The position numbers and the translations under genes are program-made. DNA of 64,000 bases from Acorus gramineus (lineage: Eukaryota; Streptophyta; Magnoliopsida; Acorales; Acoraceae), in contig CM060857.1 in assembly GCA_030737835.1 (NCBI GenBank), positions 12,845,496 through 12,909,495 of the forward strand. Reading direction: 5' to 3'. Shown in pieces: positions 36,001 through 47,602 of the stretch. Each line of letters starts with the position of its first letter. Within the stretch, counting starts at the first letter, position 1. The notes below the pieces were generated by a model. It saw only the letters and a program-made list of their open reading frames with translations. It had not been told where the DNA came from and ran no database searches.

Positions 36001-37846
36001 TTGGTCCCCTCCCAGGCCTGTTCCCCTTCCCTCCTTGAGAAACAGACCTGTTCAAAGATCCCGGTCCCTGGTTATTCCCAAATGAAGCCTGAGAACCACC
36101 ACTAGATGCCTGCCCCATCGAATTTCGGTTAGAGTTTGGGGCCCCTCTTGGACCTCTACCCCTCCCACTCTGGACATCATATCCACTCCTCCCTGAGCTT
36201 TGATCAGGCATTGGTGAACCCTCATCTGGGTATCTCTCGTGCATAACATCGCCACCAGAGCTATACGTGCCGGTCATTTTTGCCTTGTCCTCAGTGGGAT
36301 AACCCCACTCTTCATCACTCGCACCTCCTGAACCAAAATCCTGGTTTGAAGTGGCTTCGGTTCTCCTCCCAAAATGTGTGGACCCAGAGTCCTCTCTTTT
36401 GAAGTCATGAGAAGACTGTGGCCTAATCTCTATAGAGTCGGTAATTTGATTAGCAACTCCAAAACTCGACGACGTCCTTGCATGTTCACCCCTGCCTCTA
36501 TCTTTTCTATAGATAGGCCGGCTGTCAATCCTGTCATGCTCCCGCCTTTGAGAGTCCCATTGTTTTTCATGGTCCAAATCAGCATTTCTGTCTTTGCTGT
36601 CTCTATCATGCCTCTTCTTCTCCCACTCTGTATTCCTCTCATTCCAACCGCTGTCTAACCGGTCATCTCTGTATGGCTCCTTCTCCCGATCCTTCACTTT
36701 CATGCTAACACTTCTCTCATTGTCAGATTCAGCACCACCGCGGTCAAGCCCATCATTTTCATGGCGATGTCGCCCCTTTTTTTCGGGGCTCCATGACCTT
36801 TTACCCCTCCTAACCTCCTTTGCATGTCTATCATCCTTCGACTGCGGTTGCCCGTCCTCATCCAGATTAACTGACATCTCCCGCCTTTCACGCCTATCCT
36901 TCTCATTATACTCTGTGTGTACCCAAGAGCTCACCCTGTCACCACCAGTCTCTGTGTCACCAGTCAGACCACCTGATTTCTCCCCAACCATCCTCGTCTT
37001 ATCATCTCTGATATTCTCTGTTCCAACCTCACTAGCAATTGCAACAACCTCATTATCATCTTCCATAGCTTCTGATCTCCCTCTGCTTTTACTCCTTTCC
37101 TCATCAACCCTTTTTTCTTCCCCGTCATTTGTCCGTACACCTTTATCACTAAACAAACCCCCACCTCTGCTTTTTCTATCAAATTCATTCCTCAAGTCCC
37201 TCGCTCTAGTTTTGGAATCGGATATCCTTTCACTCCTTGAATCAAGCCTATCCGCATTGTTAATATCTTCCGGCTTCCTGCCCATATCAGTTTCATCCCA
37301 CCTCCTGCGAGAACTCCTCTCCTGCTCACGGCTACCCATTTGGTCTTTCTCTCTCCCACCACCACTTTCCTTCCTTTCAAAATGCTTCGATTCCCTATCC
37401 CTCTCACGAGACTTTTCAGGCTCATCCTCATATGGAAGGCGCTCCACCTTGCTTCTACTTCTGCTCTGGGAGCCTTCATGCCCAGTGATGTTGTTACCCC
37501 TCTCCATCTCCCTCTCACGGTAACCATCACCTGATCTCCTATCACTCCTCTCATCAGGATTCTTCTTCACCACCCTAGACCGCGACTCCTGCCTGGACTC
37601 ATAATCATCATCATCACCGCTTCCCGGATGGCTCGACCCACCTGAAGACTTCCTCCGGGAATCGCTCCGGTCCCCACCCGCGGAGCTCTTCCTCTTCGAC
37701 CCACTGTCCCTCTCATCACCTTCATCAGAGTTCCCATGCCTCCTGGACTTGCTCGATCGGTGCCTCTTCTTATCAGAGCCCTCCAAATCATCCTCTTCTT
37801 CGGTATCACGTTTCACATAACTCCGACTGGACTCACGGGATTCCAT
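33019..37846 (-). CDS. m6A RNA methyltransferase subunit MTB (METTL14 ortholog)
   Basis: Six coding exons join in phase: 37846-35189, 35030-34947, 34547-34434, 34321-34213, 34125-33974 and 33450-33019, giving 1182 residues. All introns are GT-AG. Residues 1 to about 480 are an Arg/Ser/Asp/Glu-rich disordered region, followed by Gly/Pro-rich sequence. The MT-A70 domain starts near residue 800 ([18 protein letters not shown], with DPPW at 855-858; [63 protein letters not shown]). The C-terminus carries a Gln run (CAG repeat). In plants MTB pairs with MTA in the nucleus to methylate adenosine in mRNA and serves mainly as the structural, RNA-binding partner. The protein is longer than Arabidopsis MTB. 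Confidence 0.97.
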
Positions 37847-37864
37847 ATCAGATAATGCAGCCCA

Positions 37865-38398
37865 CTAACGGATGAGGCCTTAAATTCTTCCAACAGATTT
37901 GAAAGCAGCTCTTATACGACCAACCTAAAATGACCACCGAAAAACACAGTCTTCAGAAACATTTGATTCACATTGGAAATTTCTTAGAAACCCTCATTTT
38001 CAATTCTCGGTGGTCCAATCAGATTACAAACACTAGATGAGAGTATGAGATGAGCGAACTAAAACCAGATTTTTAGCAGAAAAAATCAAGAAAGAGTCAT
38101 CTTTATCAAACAATAAAAAAAAATCAGTTCATAAATATGATATCTACCAAAAAAAAAAAAACCCTAATTTTTCAACCAAATCTCGAAACCTTGACCAAAA
38201 AAACACACAAAAAAAAAAAAGACAATCGATTCAACTAACCAACAATGCGACGCCAACCAAAAAATAACAAAAACTAGGTCCTTTTAAAAAAAAAAAAAAA
38301 GCGAATGTGCACTCAAAACTCGACCTTTCTTGATCCGGCGGAGTCGAATCGAAGACATTAAATGTTCAAGAGAGGAACTGTGAACAAGAAAATCGTAC
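37865..38398 (-). other. Likely 5' UTR intron of MTB
   Basis: On the minus strand the leader reads ATCAG|GTACGATTTT at 38398 and the acceptor CCGTTAG|TGGGCTGC at 37865-37864, 18 bases before the ATG at 37846. The four-base CGAT repeat (38404-38420) lies just upstream in the first leader exon. The junction is inferred from splice consensus only. Confidence 0.6.
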
Positions 38399-41171
38399 CT
38401 GATTCGATCGATCGATCGATAGTGAACCCTAAAAACCCGTGATTTTCGACTGCTCGTGCTGCTCTTGTTCCCCCAAAACCTCTCCGGCGAAGGCTCCGCT
38501 TTTATTCCTTTTTTTTTTTTTTTTTTTTTTAGATTTTGGTTGTTTTAAGAGTTCTCGCGTACACCGTCATTGGTTGTTTGGATGTTGCCCTGAATGGAGC
38601 CGACGTTGGTATTGACCGTGGGATCTTGATTGGACGGTCGTGATGAAGAGGACCTTTGATCTCTGCGTGGGGCGATCAGTGGGTGCGGTGCGGGTAATAT
38701 GTACCGTCCGATTGAGTGATGCGCATCCATAAATATTAGAAAAAAAATTTCCTTGGCCGTTGACACGACACCAAAAAATATTAAAAAAAAAATTACTAGA
38801 CACGTATCATCTTATCTCCCATGTAAATTTTTTTTTTTTTTTTGTTATCTTGACAACTTTGGATGATATTGATGACATTCATTTTCATGGAAATTATATT
38901 ATAATTCATTAAAATAATATATTTATTTATTTATGTAAAAAATCAAATATTTCTTATAGTGGAAAAGATCTTGTTTGAGAACACAAATATCATATGTGCG
39001 CATCAATAGAAATGAAGTAATAAGAAAATTATTTACGAATCAAACTTTAGGAAATTAGGTTAACACCATCTCTTAAAGGATGATTAATAATCAAATATCA
39101 GGGGCATCAATTTTTTAAAAAATAATTATTATTATTTTTTTTTCTTATTTTACATGTTATTTGAAAAAATACACATGCAGTTGTTTAAAAATTTAAATTT
39201 ATTTGCATCATTTACATGATATTTTTTCTGTTGGGTGTACATAGATCCAATTAGTGTGATTCTATCACGAGTCATGACTAGTCAATCCTTAGAAAAGAAA
39301 AAAAAAAAGGACTTTCAATTTGATTCACAAGTTGTTTGGTTCACTCCATGGACTCTGTAGTTCAATTTATGCATTATGTGAACTAAGCTTAGCTTAGCGT
39401 GCAAAACTTCTTTCTCCTATTTAGGGTGTAACATAAGGTTATTCGTCCTTGATAGCTATATTAGAATAGATAACAATCCATATTGAATAGGTAAATTTTT
39501 GTTTAATTGTATTTTCTGTTATTCTCATTGGAAAACGTAAAATTGATCTTTTTGTTATTTGGTTCACCTTCGATAAAGTAAGGATAAGTGGTAGATAAAA
39601 GATGAATAAGAGTTTATAACTTTTTAAATGATAACTATACCCCTATATAAATTATTTATGTTTGAGAATAAATATGAGAGATGTGTGTGTGATACGATAG
39701 ATGTGACAGTTTTTGGAATGTATACGAAGAGTGTTAGGTTAGATAAAAATTTTAAAATGACAGAGAAGGGTAGTTTTATCCATTGGCATAGATAAGCCCT
39801 GATAAGCAATTCCACCATTTTCTTAAAATAGTTATCAGGCTTTATTCTAGCTTATCCAGGCATAGCTATCAAAGTTTATTCTTGCCAAACAAACAGCTGT
39901 TTGACGGCTATTCTACTGTATTTTCCCATATCCATTGTTTATGATCCACCCAAACGGGGGGTTCAAGTTTAGTTCGATGCTAATTTTTTTAGTTTAATGA
40001 AAAGTTATTTTTATTCCTTTTAGTGTCAAAAAAATAAAGTTGTGTTCACTATCAATTGTTTAGTTTGTTTCGTAAATCGTTCAATTCATTTTTTAATGTT
40101 TTCAGTTTAGCTCAACACAAAAATTATTTTTTTTTAAAGATCTCATATAAAATGTTTTGAGTGTTAGTCATTAAGCACTGTTTAACTCTACCTGAATCCA
40201 ACTCCTGGTAGAATCCGATCACAATTTAATATGAGTTAGATAAAACTATATAGTCAAACAATTTAATATGAGTTAGATAAAACTATATAGTCAAACAATT
40301 TAGTATTTATGTATATTAGAAATGAAAGGGCAACTTATATATTCACTTTCGCAGTCGTCCACCATTTTTTTCAATGATTAAAAAATACATCCTTTGATTT
40401 TGTATATTTTACACAACCGATTTCACTATCAATGAGTTTATTTTGATTGATGAATAGCTCAGTTCAATTGACACTCATATGTGTTAAATTTTAGTTAGCG
40501 AAAATTTTAATTTTCTTGAAGAGTACCATCACACGAAATGTTCACATGTCTGTCCCTAACATTTATTAGACATTGACTAGTTATGTCCACATCCAACCCT
40601 AGCCGGATTCAACCTCAAGATAGGATGAGTTACATAGAATCATATTATCACGTGAGTTGAGTCTTGAAGTGTGCATTATAATTAGGGTATAAAGATATTT
40701 TATTGAGGGACTTTCTCAGTAGAAAAAAAATATCTACATCACCAAAATTATTTAATTTTCCAAAATTTCCGTTCTAAAATTAATTTGCATAAATCTCGAC
40801 TTGTCATGCAAATCAATAGTCTAAGTTTTCACCATCCCGAACTTTTAATAAATAAAATATAATCTAAACAATATTGGATTCTATCAATTTTATTATTAAA
40901 AAATATATATCAAATCTTATACTTTAACATGTCATATGACACAAATTAACCTCTCATTAGATTAATTCTGATGAGATCGATCATCCCCTAACAGATGGGA
41001 GTCCAAATCAAGACTGACAATAGACAATCTAGTTTTGAACTGCACAGTCAATTATTTGATACAATATCATTCTTTATACAATTTAATTCATAGACTTTGT
41101 AGTTTAATTCATAAATTGTATAATTTGATACTGATGACATTAATAGTACTATAACTAATTGGAACCAGACT
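38399..41171. other. Intergenic region upstream of MTB
   Basis: The first part is the MTB promoter and leader; long A/T runs (38507-38530, 38828-38843) are present. Around 39550-39960 is a diverged terminal-repeat element rich in GATAAG words. No coding sequence is seen. Confidence 0.45.
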
Positions 41172-41179
41172 CCACAAAT

Positions 41180-41647
41180 TAGGGCTGTAACTCGGGCAGG
41201 TTGGGTTCTGGTTGACCCCAACCTGAATTTCAAACTACTCAACCGTAGCCCGATCTAATCCGATTTTCAACCCGAATTAGGCCAACCAGAATCCAACCCG
41301 TAATTAAATAAACTAATCCGACCCAACCCGAATTGGACCAACCCGACCCAACCCGATTTTCTAACATGATGTATAAATTAAATAAATCAACCTGACCCAA
41401 CCCGTAAGATTAGTTAGGTTTACCTAAAATTTAAACTACTCATATTAAAAGCTACAAAATGAACGATCACGATCTTTTTTTAACTATTAGTTTACAGGTT
41501 CGGGTTAGGTCGGGTTGTGAGTAAGGCCAACCCAAATCCAACCCGATTTGTGAACAAACCCGAATTGGTCAATCCAAACCCGAACCCGATTTGATCAATC
41601 CAACCTATGTAAAAATCAGATTCAACTCGATCCAAGTTGCAGCACTA
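41180..41647. mobile_element. hAT nonautonomous element, 468 bp, perfect 8-bp target duplication
   Basis: CCACAAAT flanks both sides (41172-41179 and 41648-41655). The ends are TAGGGCTGTAACTCGGG and, reverse complemented, TAGTGCTGCAACTTGG. Both arms are dense in AACCCGA/TCGGGTT words in inverse order. The 8-bp duplication and short TAGNG terminus identify the hAT superfamily. It sits about 180 bp upstream of the candidate TATA box of the ATI-like gene. Confidence 0.9.
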
Positions 41648-41824
41648 CCACAAATGGTCTCGCTTTACAATCACTTCTCCCGAGGCTCTCCATCCCTCCG
41701 GACAAAGAACCCGACTTCCAGTGCCCCTGTTGACGGGCTACACCCGGTCGCCTGGGCCCCGCATGATGAACAGGATTACCGGTCAAACCGGTTCTCTCTA
41801 ATCTCTTAGCGTGATTTCCAGTAC

Positions 41825-41831
41825 TATAAAT
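41825..41831 (+). promoter_or_regulatory. Candidate TATA box for the ATI-like gene
   Basis: TATAAAT stands about 110 bp before a candidate leader-exon donor (AAAG|GTATATTC at 41944) and is the only good TATA sequence close to the inferred transcription start. It is position-based inference. Confidence 0.45.
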
Positions 41832-41943
41832 CCGGACTTTCCACATACGTACGTCACCTGCTCCTCTGCTTTCCCTGTTTGAACTATTTTTTCTGTTTTT
41901 TTTTTTAAATTTTTATCGGTTCTTATCCAAAGATCTATTAAAG

Positions 41944-43092
41944 GTATATTCGTCTCACCTGATTCTTCTGATAGTTTTTTTTTTTTTTGGTGGATCAGAT
42001 AGTCGTTCTTTGTGGTTTCGATTCTCGTTTCGTTGTTTTCATTTATGATGTGTGTCGTGTGTTTTTTTTTTCGGATTTTTGTAGTCATTATTTATGGATC
42101 TGATCTTCGTTTTTTTTTATGTGAAATTTGAGTCGATTGAAACGGGTGGTGCCGTTACGAATCGATTGATTCTTCTTTGTTTGATTTCTTCAAGCGTTTG
42201 ATGTCATTTTGTGGTTGATTTTACTAGTTTTTTTTTTTTTAACGCTTGTGATGGTGATATGTTAATTGATATGATTGAAGTGGTTTCTGATATGATTGAA
42301 TTGACAAGCAATTGATAGGAGCATCTTATTGGACAAAAATGGCACTATAAATTTATGATTTGCATCGGTCGGAAAAAAAACATGTTTTTCTAGGTTTTGA
42401 TTTTAGCTCCTTGTGTATGTCGTTGTATTAGAAATCAATTTATCTGAGCTGGGGTTTCTGATTTTGAAAAAGGAAGTTGCCAAGGTCTTCCACAATTCTG
42501 CATCTGAATTCTATATTCATGTCAATTGCCTCATTCAATCTTGGATTGTATTTTATTGTGTAATTCTTATCCTGGTTTTGGGCCCCTGAAAGTTTGAACT
42601 TCTTGGTGAAAGGGGGTTGCTTTGTGATGCATTAGGGAGAATGGCAGGTTGTTGTAGACACTGTGCTGTTGGAAAATATTGATCCAGTGATTTCCCTGTT
42701 GTTTGATGTGGAAAGTTTGACCTTGAGCGGCGTGTAACGGTGTAAAGCTTTGGCATTTGCGTTTGTTGATATATGAAGTACTGTTTTCATGGTATACAAA
42801 TTTTTCTTTTTTAGTTCGCATTCGCATTGTGGAAGTCTTATGTGGGAAGTGTTGGTTCTACTTCATTAATACGATTCTATGTAGATTTATCATCAAACTT
42901 GAGTTGAGGAGGTGGGGGACAACAATACTTGCCAGGAGAAAAAACACCAATACACACACGTAAAAAAGGGAAATGTGTTGTCCTTCATATATTTGCTGAT
43001 TTTTGAACTGTTACATTTAGGCGATTTCATGTTAACTAAACATTTTTTTATTAGTCATGATATGTGGGCTGATCGGAATATTTTTGTCCCAG
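41944..43092 (+). other. Likely 5' UTR intron of the ATI-like gene
   Basis: The donor AAG|GTATATT (41944) and acceptor TGTCCCAG|GAAG (43092) bracket a T-rich sequence with typical plant-intron composition. The leader exon then runs 43093-43111 into the ATG at 43112. Confidence 0.55.
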
Positions 43093-43111
43093 GAAGATTA
43101 CGGCAAACGAT

Positions 43112-45770
43112 ATGTCAAATAAAGAAAAAGAGGGAGGAGAAACCTCCACTCGTGGAAATGAGTGGGAAGTTGTGTCCCTCACTGCATCCGCTTATGCTGC
43201 TGCCCCTGGTCCAAATGAACTTGAGCCGACTGATGCTGACAAGGAAAAGGGGCTCAGTGGTGATCAAGGAGCACCTTCTCCTGCGATGTTTATGTCCGAG
43301 CATTTTATCTTCCCCCCTAGTCAGCATGAGAATCTGCCCATCGAGCCTGACTGCTCTGAGATTCGTGATGAATCTGTAGATCAGGACAAGAATTTCAACA
43401 AAAGTCAAGTAGACATGGAGCACATGGTTGGTTCTGATAAAGCTGGGCAGCAAGGATGGGATATTGAAGGGATGCCTGAAGTGCATGGGAATCAATTTTT
43501 TGACAAGGGCAAGAGTATCTCAATGGGAGGCATTGATTTTGATGAAAGCAAAACATTTCAGGGTCTCAATTTGGTAGTAGAGGAGCAGAGTGTCTATGAA
43601 GCTGCTGGATATAGTTCCTTGCATGCTGAAACACATATAAGCGGGTCTGCTGCATATGATGAGGATACTGTTGGACCAGAATCTGATTCTGAGCTGAATT
43701 TTGATACACATTCAGATACTTCAAAATCTCCAAATCATGGAAAAGATAATAAACACAATGGGTCTGGCCTCCCTTGTGAAGCATGGTGGAAGAGACAAGC
43801 AGCATCGTTGTATGCACATGCAAAGGAGGCAAATACATTTTGGTCTGTTTGTGTAGCTGCTGCTTTGATGGGACTTGTAGTTATTGGACAGCGATGGCAG
43901 CAAGAACGTTGGCAGATTCAGCAACTGACGTGGCGCTTCAATATCAATGATGAGGTGTGTCTATAAATTAACCAGCTTGTAACGATGAGCTTGTTCCTTA
44001 CTCTGTTGTTATGGCTTTTATGTTACTCTTTCTTGTTTAACATGTGCATAGCATGCATGCCAAACATGGTTATCATTGCCAATACGTGTCAAAATCATGG
44101 AATCAGTTGGACATTGACTGCCTTCAGTAAATGGATGGTTCTAAGGATTCATTCATATTTTATATGAACATGTCAATATGTACTCTTATCATAGGAAGAT
44201 TTACTATTCCAATATCCTGAATTTAGCCTTTTTAGCATCACATCCATTGCTATCTATTGTCAACAAAAAGGTTACTCTGGGTAATGTGTTGTTAATCAAC
44301 TGGAGAGTTACCGCAAGGTTTGTGATGGTGTATTTAAAAATATCTGAGGTAGGGTTGGCGAAAGTAAGTGGAATGTTACTGGTTTGACACTCGTCGACAT
44401 GAAGCTGTCATTAAATCCCCATAGTGAAATGAATTTTGAGAGGAGTCTACATAGGAGGTTAACGACTTATAAATCCTGATAGAAAGTCTCTTGAATCATT
44501 TTCTCCTTTGTTTTTATTTTTCTTTTATTTATCTAGAGTCATTCTAGATCTTTTCATTTGAAGGTTCTCCCTCAAATAGAGGTTGTATTGTACCTGGTTG
44601 GCATAATTATGATCTTCAAATGTGTTTTGATGTGGGATCTCTTGGATTATCAATGTATCATGTCTGTCAGTGCCTCGTGGAATAATTTAGCTTTAGTATT
44701 GTTCTGGGTTGGCGATCATTGTGCTTTCATGACAGGGCGGATTTTGTGGGGTTATTATTCAGTATTTTTCATTATTCTTTCCTAGCTTGCAAGGACAAGT
44801 AATCTAATATTATAGAAACACGATGAGAGGCATATTGGGTATGAAAATATGGTTATATATCTTTAATTGCTGATCATCAGATGAAAGGGCATGCATTGAG
44901 GGTAATGCCATCATGGATTATTTTCAAGCACTTTTTTTCATACTATGCCTATTTTTGATAAGTTAGAGGATTTGGTACTGTAGTTTAAGTGGATTCTCAG
45001 TAGCATCTATTGTCGCTCTTTGGGCTGTGAGTGTCTGGTTGGGACTTGGGACCTGTCTCGTATTGTATATTTTCGCTCTTTTGAGGGGATGCCTCATCTC
45101 ATACTTCTTTTTTTATGGAGAATTCACTTGATCATCAATAAAATTTCTGGTTGTGCTCTGAACTCCCCCCCCCCCCCCCCCCCCGGAATAAGGGGGTTGG
45201 TGCTTGACAATGTCAAGATGCTTCCTCGATGTCCAGTTATGCAAGATTCTTAAATCGTAGAATGGATGGCAGGCTGGTGATGAAAATCTTGATGTTGGAG
45301 ATTTATTGATCCTCTGCCGTGCAATTCATTCTTGTGAATCTTGCTTTCATTTGTGCATCTATTTGTAGTACTACCTGCAATCTTTTCCATACTGATTTTC
45401 TTGGCAGAAAGCACCTTCCTCAGCCTTCTTGTATTTATGTCTTAAAAATTGTTTTGACTTTTGTTCTTGCAGTGATTTATTTTTCCTGTCACTTCTATAT
45501 GCATAACATGTACCCCGTGTTTTGATGAACATTTGTAATTTATTTATTCATTTTTTTTTTACCTTCCAACTTTACATAATTTTGTTCATTACAACATCCT
45601 TCTAAAATTGACTTTAAGTTTGCTTCATTCTGTGGAAAGCATGACATTGGTGTTTATTATTTTGGCAGAAGCTACACCGGATGTTTGGTCCGATTTCACG
45701 ATTCAAAGAGGTTCTGGTTGGTGGCCAGCGCCGTGGTCCACTGATCCGTAGTGCCTCAGGCAAGGATTGA
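43112..45770 (+). CDS. ATG8-interacting protein (ATI1/ATI2-like)
   Basis: Two exons, 43112-43954 and 45669-45770, join in phase (GATGAG|GTGTGT...TTGGCAG|AAGCTACA) to give 314 residues. Read-through past the donor ends quickly at a stop, and the second exon supplies the family C-terminus (KLHRMFGPISRFKEVLVGG). N-terminal RGNEWEVVSLTASAYAAAPG is the ATI signature; W18-E-V-V21 is a good ATG8-interacting motif (W-x-x-V). MSEHFIFPPSQHENLPIEP is also conserved. Near residues 245-265 FWSVCVAAALMGLVVIG is the single membrane segment, between AWWKRQAASLYAHAKEA and GQRWQQERWQIQQLTWR. Known ATI proteins tag ER or plastid-derived bodies for stress-induced autophagy. Confidence 0.94.
45165..45184. repeat. 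Poly(C) tract
   Basis: About 19 C in the intron of the ATI-like gene. It is another slippage-prone tract. Confidence 0.85.
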
Positions 45771-46814
45771 TGAGATGATGACGACAAAGCCTACCGCCAA
45801 AAAAAAGAAAAAGAAGAAGAAGAAGAAGAGATAACAGTGGTGAATTATGGAGCAGGAACGAATAGTTGATTGGGTCTGGTTGATTGGGTGAGCCATAACA
45901 CCCCCTTTTTTAAGACATAAAGGTATGGTTTTTAATTTGGTTTCTGTTAGTGTCATCATCTGTATATGTACATTCTACCCAAACTCTTATGATGATTTTG
46001 TGGCTCTTACATTTTCCTTCTGTGGTGTATGCATGCCCTCCAGTAAATAGGGTTTTAATGCCTTGTGATCTGATGATTTGATAATGCATTTGATGAAATG
46101 TACGTAGGATAGAATATATGTTGCATCTTTTCTTCACTATTAGACTGCTGCTACATGATTATATTTAGGCAAATTATATGTGCTTTTTTAAAAAGATATT
46201 GTGTTTGCTTGGTCTATCAGAACATCTCCGAAAGCCTCTCCAAATTTTTTTTCTTTATATAGGGAGTCAAATCTCTTAAAACCCATGTCCAACAATCTCT
46301 CCAAACCTCTCTTGCTACGTTTTTCTTTAACACACTCCTTATGAGTGGGGAGTCACATATCATTCTCTACATAAAAAAAAAAAGACTATTGTTTCATTCT
46401 CCTTCCTTCATTTTTTTTTGTTTCTTTATAAGGACATCATGGCTATTTTCCTGCATAAAATTTTTTAATTCATTATTAATAATTAATTTTCATTCATCAT
46501 AAATAATTTTATTTATTTTTCATGTTTTTTGAAAATTTTAATTAATTTATTCATTATTAATAATATTTATTTAAATGATATTTATTTCAAATCAATATTT
46601 GATAAATTTTATAATATGTTTTTATTCATTTGATATATGAACAACTTATAATTTATAGATATGACTTACGGTTTTTTGTCATTTTGAATGAAGATGTGAT
46701 AAGAATAATGGGGATTTTGGAATGACAAAAAGAGAACGACTCTCTACATGTCATAGAGAGAGAACTTTTCCCACGATGTAAGGAAATAAAAGACTTTTAG
46801 AGATGCTCTTAACT
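45771..46814. other. Downstream region of the ATI-like gene
   Basis: The 3' UTR starts with a Lys-codon-like (GAA/AGA) tract near 45807-45830. Polyadenylation-like AATAAA variants are not decisive. Nothing else was recognised. Confidence 0.45.
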
Positions 46815-46885
46815 TTATAAACAGGTGAAGGTAGCTTAGCTATAAGGTCAGTCACGGAGAGTCTATCCGATATCAAAAAAAAAAA
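46815..46885 (+). repeat. Short SINE-like piece with poly(A) tail
   Basis: GGTAGCTTAGCTATAAGGTCA followed by TCCGATATCAAAAA and an A run (about 20). It resembles 52808-52880, which has the same ends. Both look like internally deleted tRNA-derived SINEs lacking the second promoter box. Confidence 0.5.
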
Positions 46886-47069
46886 AAAAAAAAATTACAT
46901 AAATAAAAATGATGCATGCAGTCATGTCTCCATCTCTCAAATGTTTTAATTTTTTTTTTTTTTTAAATAGATTCATCCTATTATGAAAAGTAAAAAATAT
47001 ATCTAAAAAAATCATTGCATATTTTTTTTCCTAAAAGAATGATTTGTTTTCTTGTATTGTTTGTTCCAA

Positions 47070-47580
47070 CTTACCCAAATCCACCCGGTGAACCTCAACG
47101 AGCTCCCCACTGCCACACAGTTGCCATCCGCATCCCTCCCACTCCCTCGATTCGCTCCCCGCGTCGCCCTGAACCCAAGTGGGTGCACCCGCACAAGCAC
47201 GGACGCCGTCCCCGTGAACTCGGCCTGGATGAGGTTGCCAAAGTCATATCGACCCGTCTATGACAGTCCATTTTTATTTTTTATTTAGAAAAAGATAAAA
47301 ATAGGTACCACGATTTCATTTCTGGTTTTGAATTACAATTCTGATGGAGTGAGAAAACATAGAGAAAGAAATAAAAAAATACAAAACCTGTGACAGTCCA
47401 TGAGACCTGTGAACATCGTCACATCCTCATGCCTCAGCCCGTGGGGCCGGCACACGGCCTGCCATATGTGGGAGCCCAGGGACTGGAATACGGAGAAGGG
47501 CTGGCCCGCGTTGGCCTCGAACTTGATCTTTGGTCGAGGCTTTGGAGAAGGCGAAGATGCGCTCGCGGAGGGGCTGGGAT
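47070..47580 (-). pseudogene. Broken BAHD acyltransferase
   Basis: On the minus strand, in several frames, are recognisable BAHD pieces in the correct order: PLRERIFAFSKAST, then GQPFSVFQSLGSHIWQAVCR, then MDCHRRVD, FGNLIQAEFTG and GNCVAVGSSLRF, and finally HRVDLGK. In intact plant BAHD enzymes (which transfer acyl groups from CoA to alcohols or amines) these are the central and C-terminal segments, ending in DFGWG. Here DFGWG is degraded, the PPMP segment after RVD is deleted, at least three frameshifts occur, and a 117-bp insertion splits it. The N-terminal half, including HHxxxD, is absent. It cannot make an enzyme. Confidence 0.75.
47263..47400. mobile_element. Small insertion inside the BAHD pseudogene, flanked by a 10-11 bp direct repeat
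   Basis: TGACAGTCCAT occurs at 47262-47272 and again at 47392-47402. Between them is about 117 bp of AT-rich sequence foreign to the coding sequence. The flanking repeat behaves as a target-site duplication. The insert has no clear terminal inverted repeat or tail, so its class is not known. Confidence 0.6.
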
Positions 47581-47602
47581 TGAGTCAATCATTTCCTCCA
47601 TA

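Noticed and set aside
36594-37523. 309-codon Ser/Leu-rich frame on the plus strand
   Set aside because: It is the reverse of the Arg/Ser/Glu-rich MTB exon 1. Its composition follows from that exon and it has no domain of its own.
43966-45660. Several short frames in the ATI-like gene intron
   Set aside because: The region is a GT-AG intron, with the family C-terminus encoded in the next exon. The frames have no homology.
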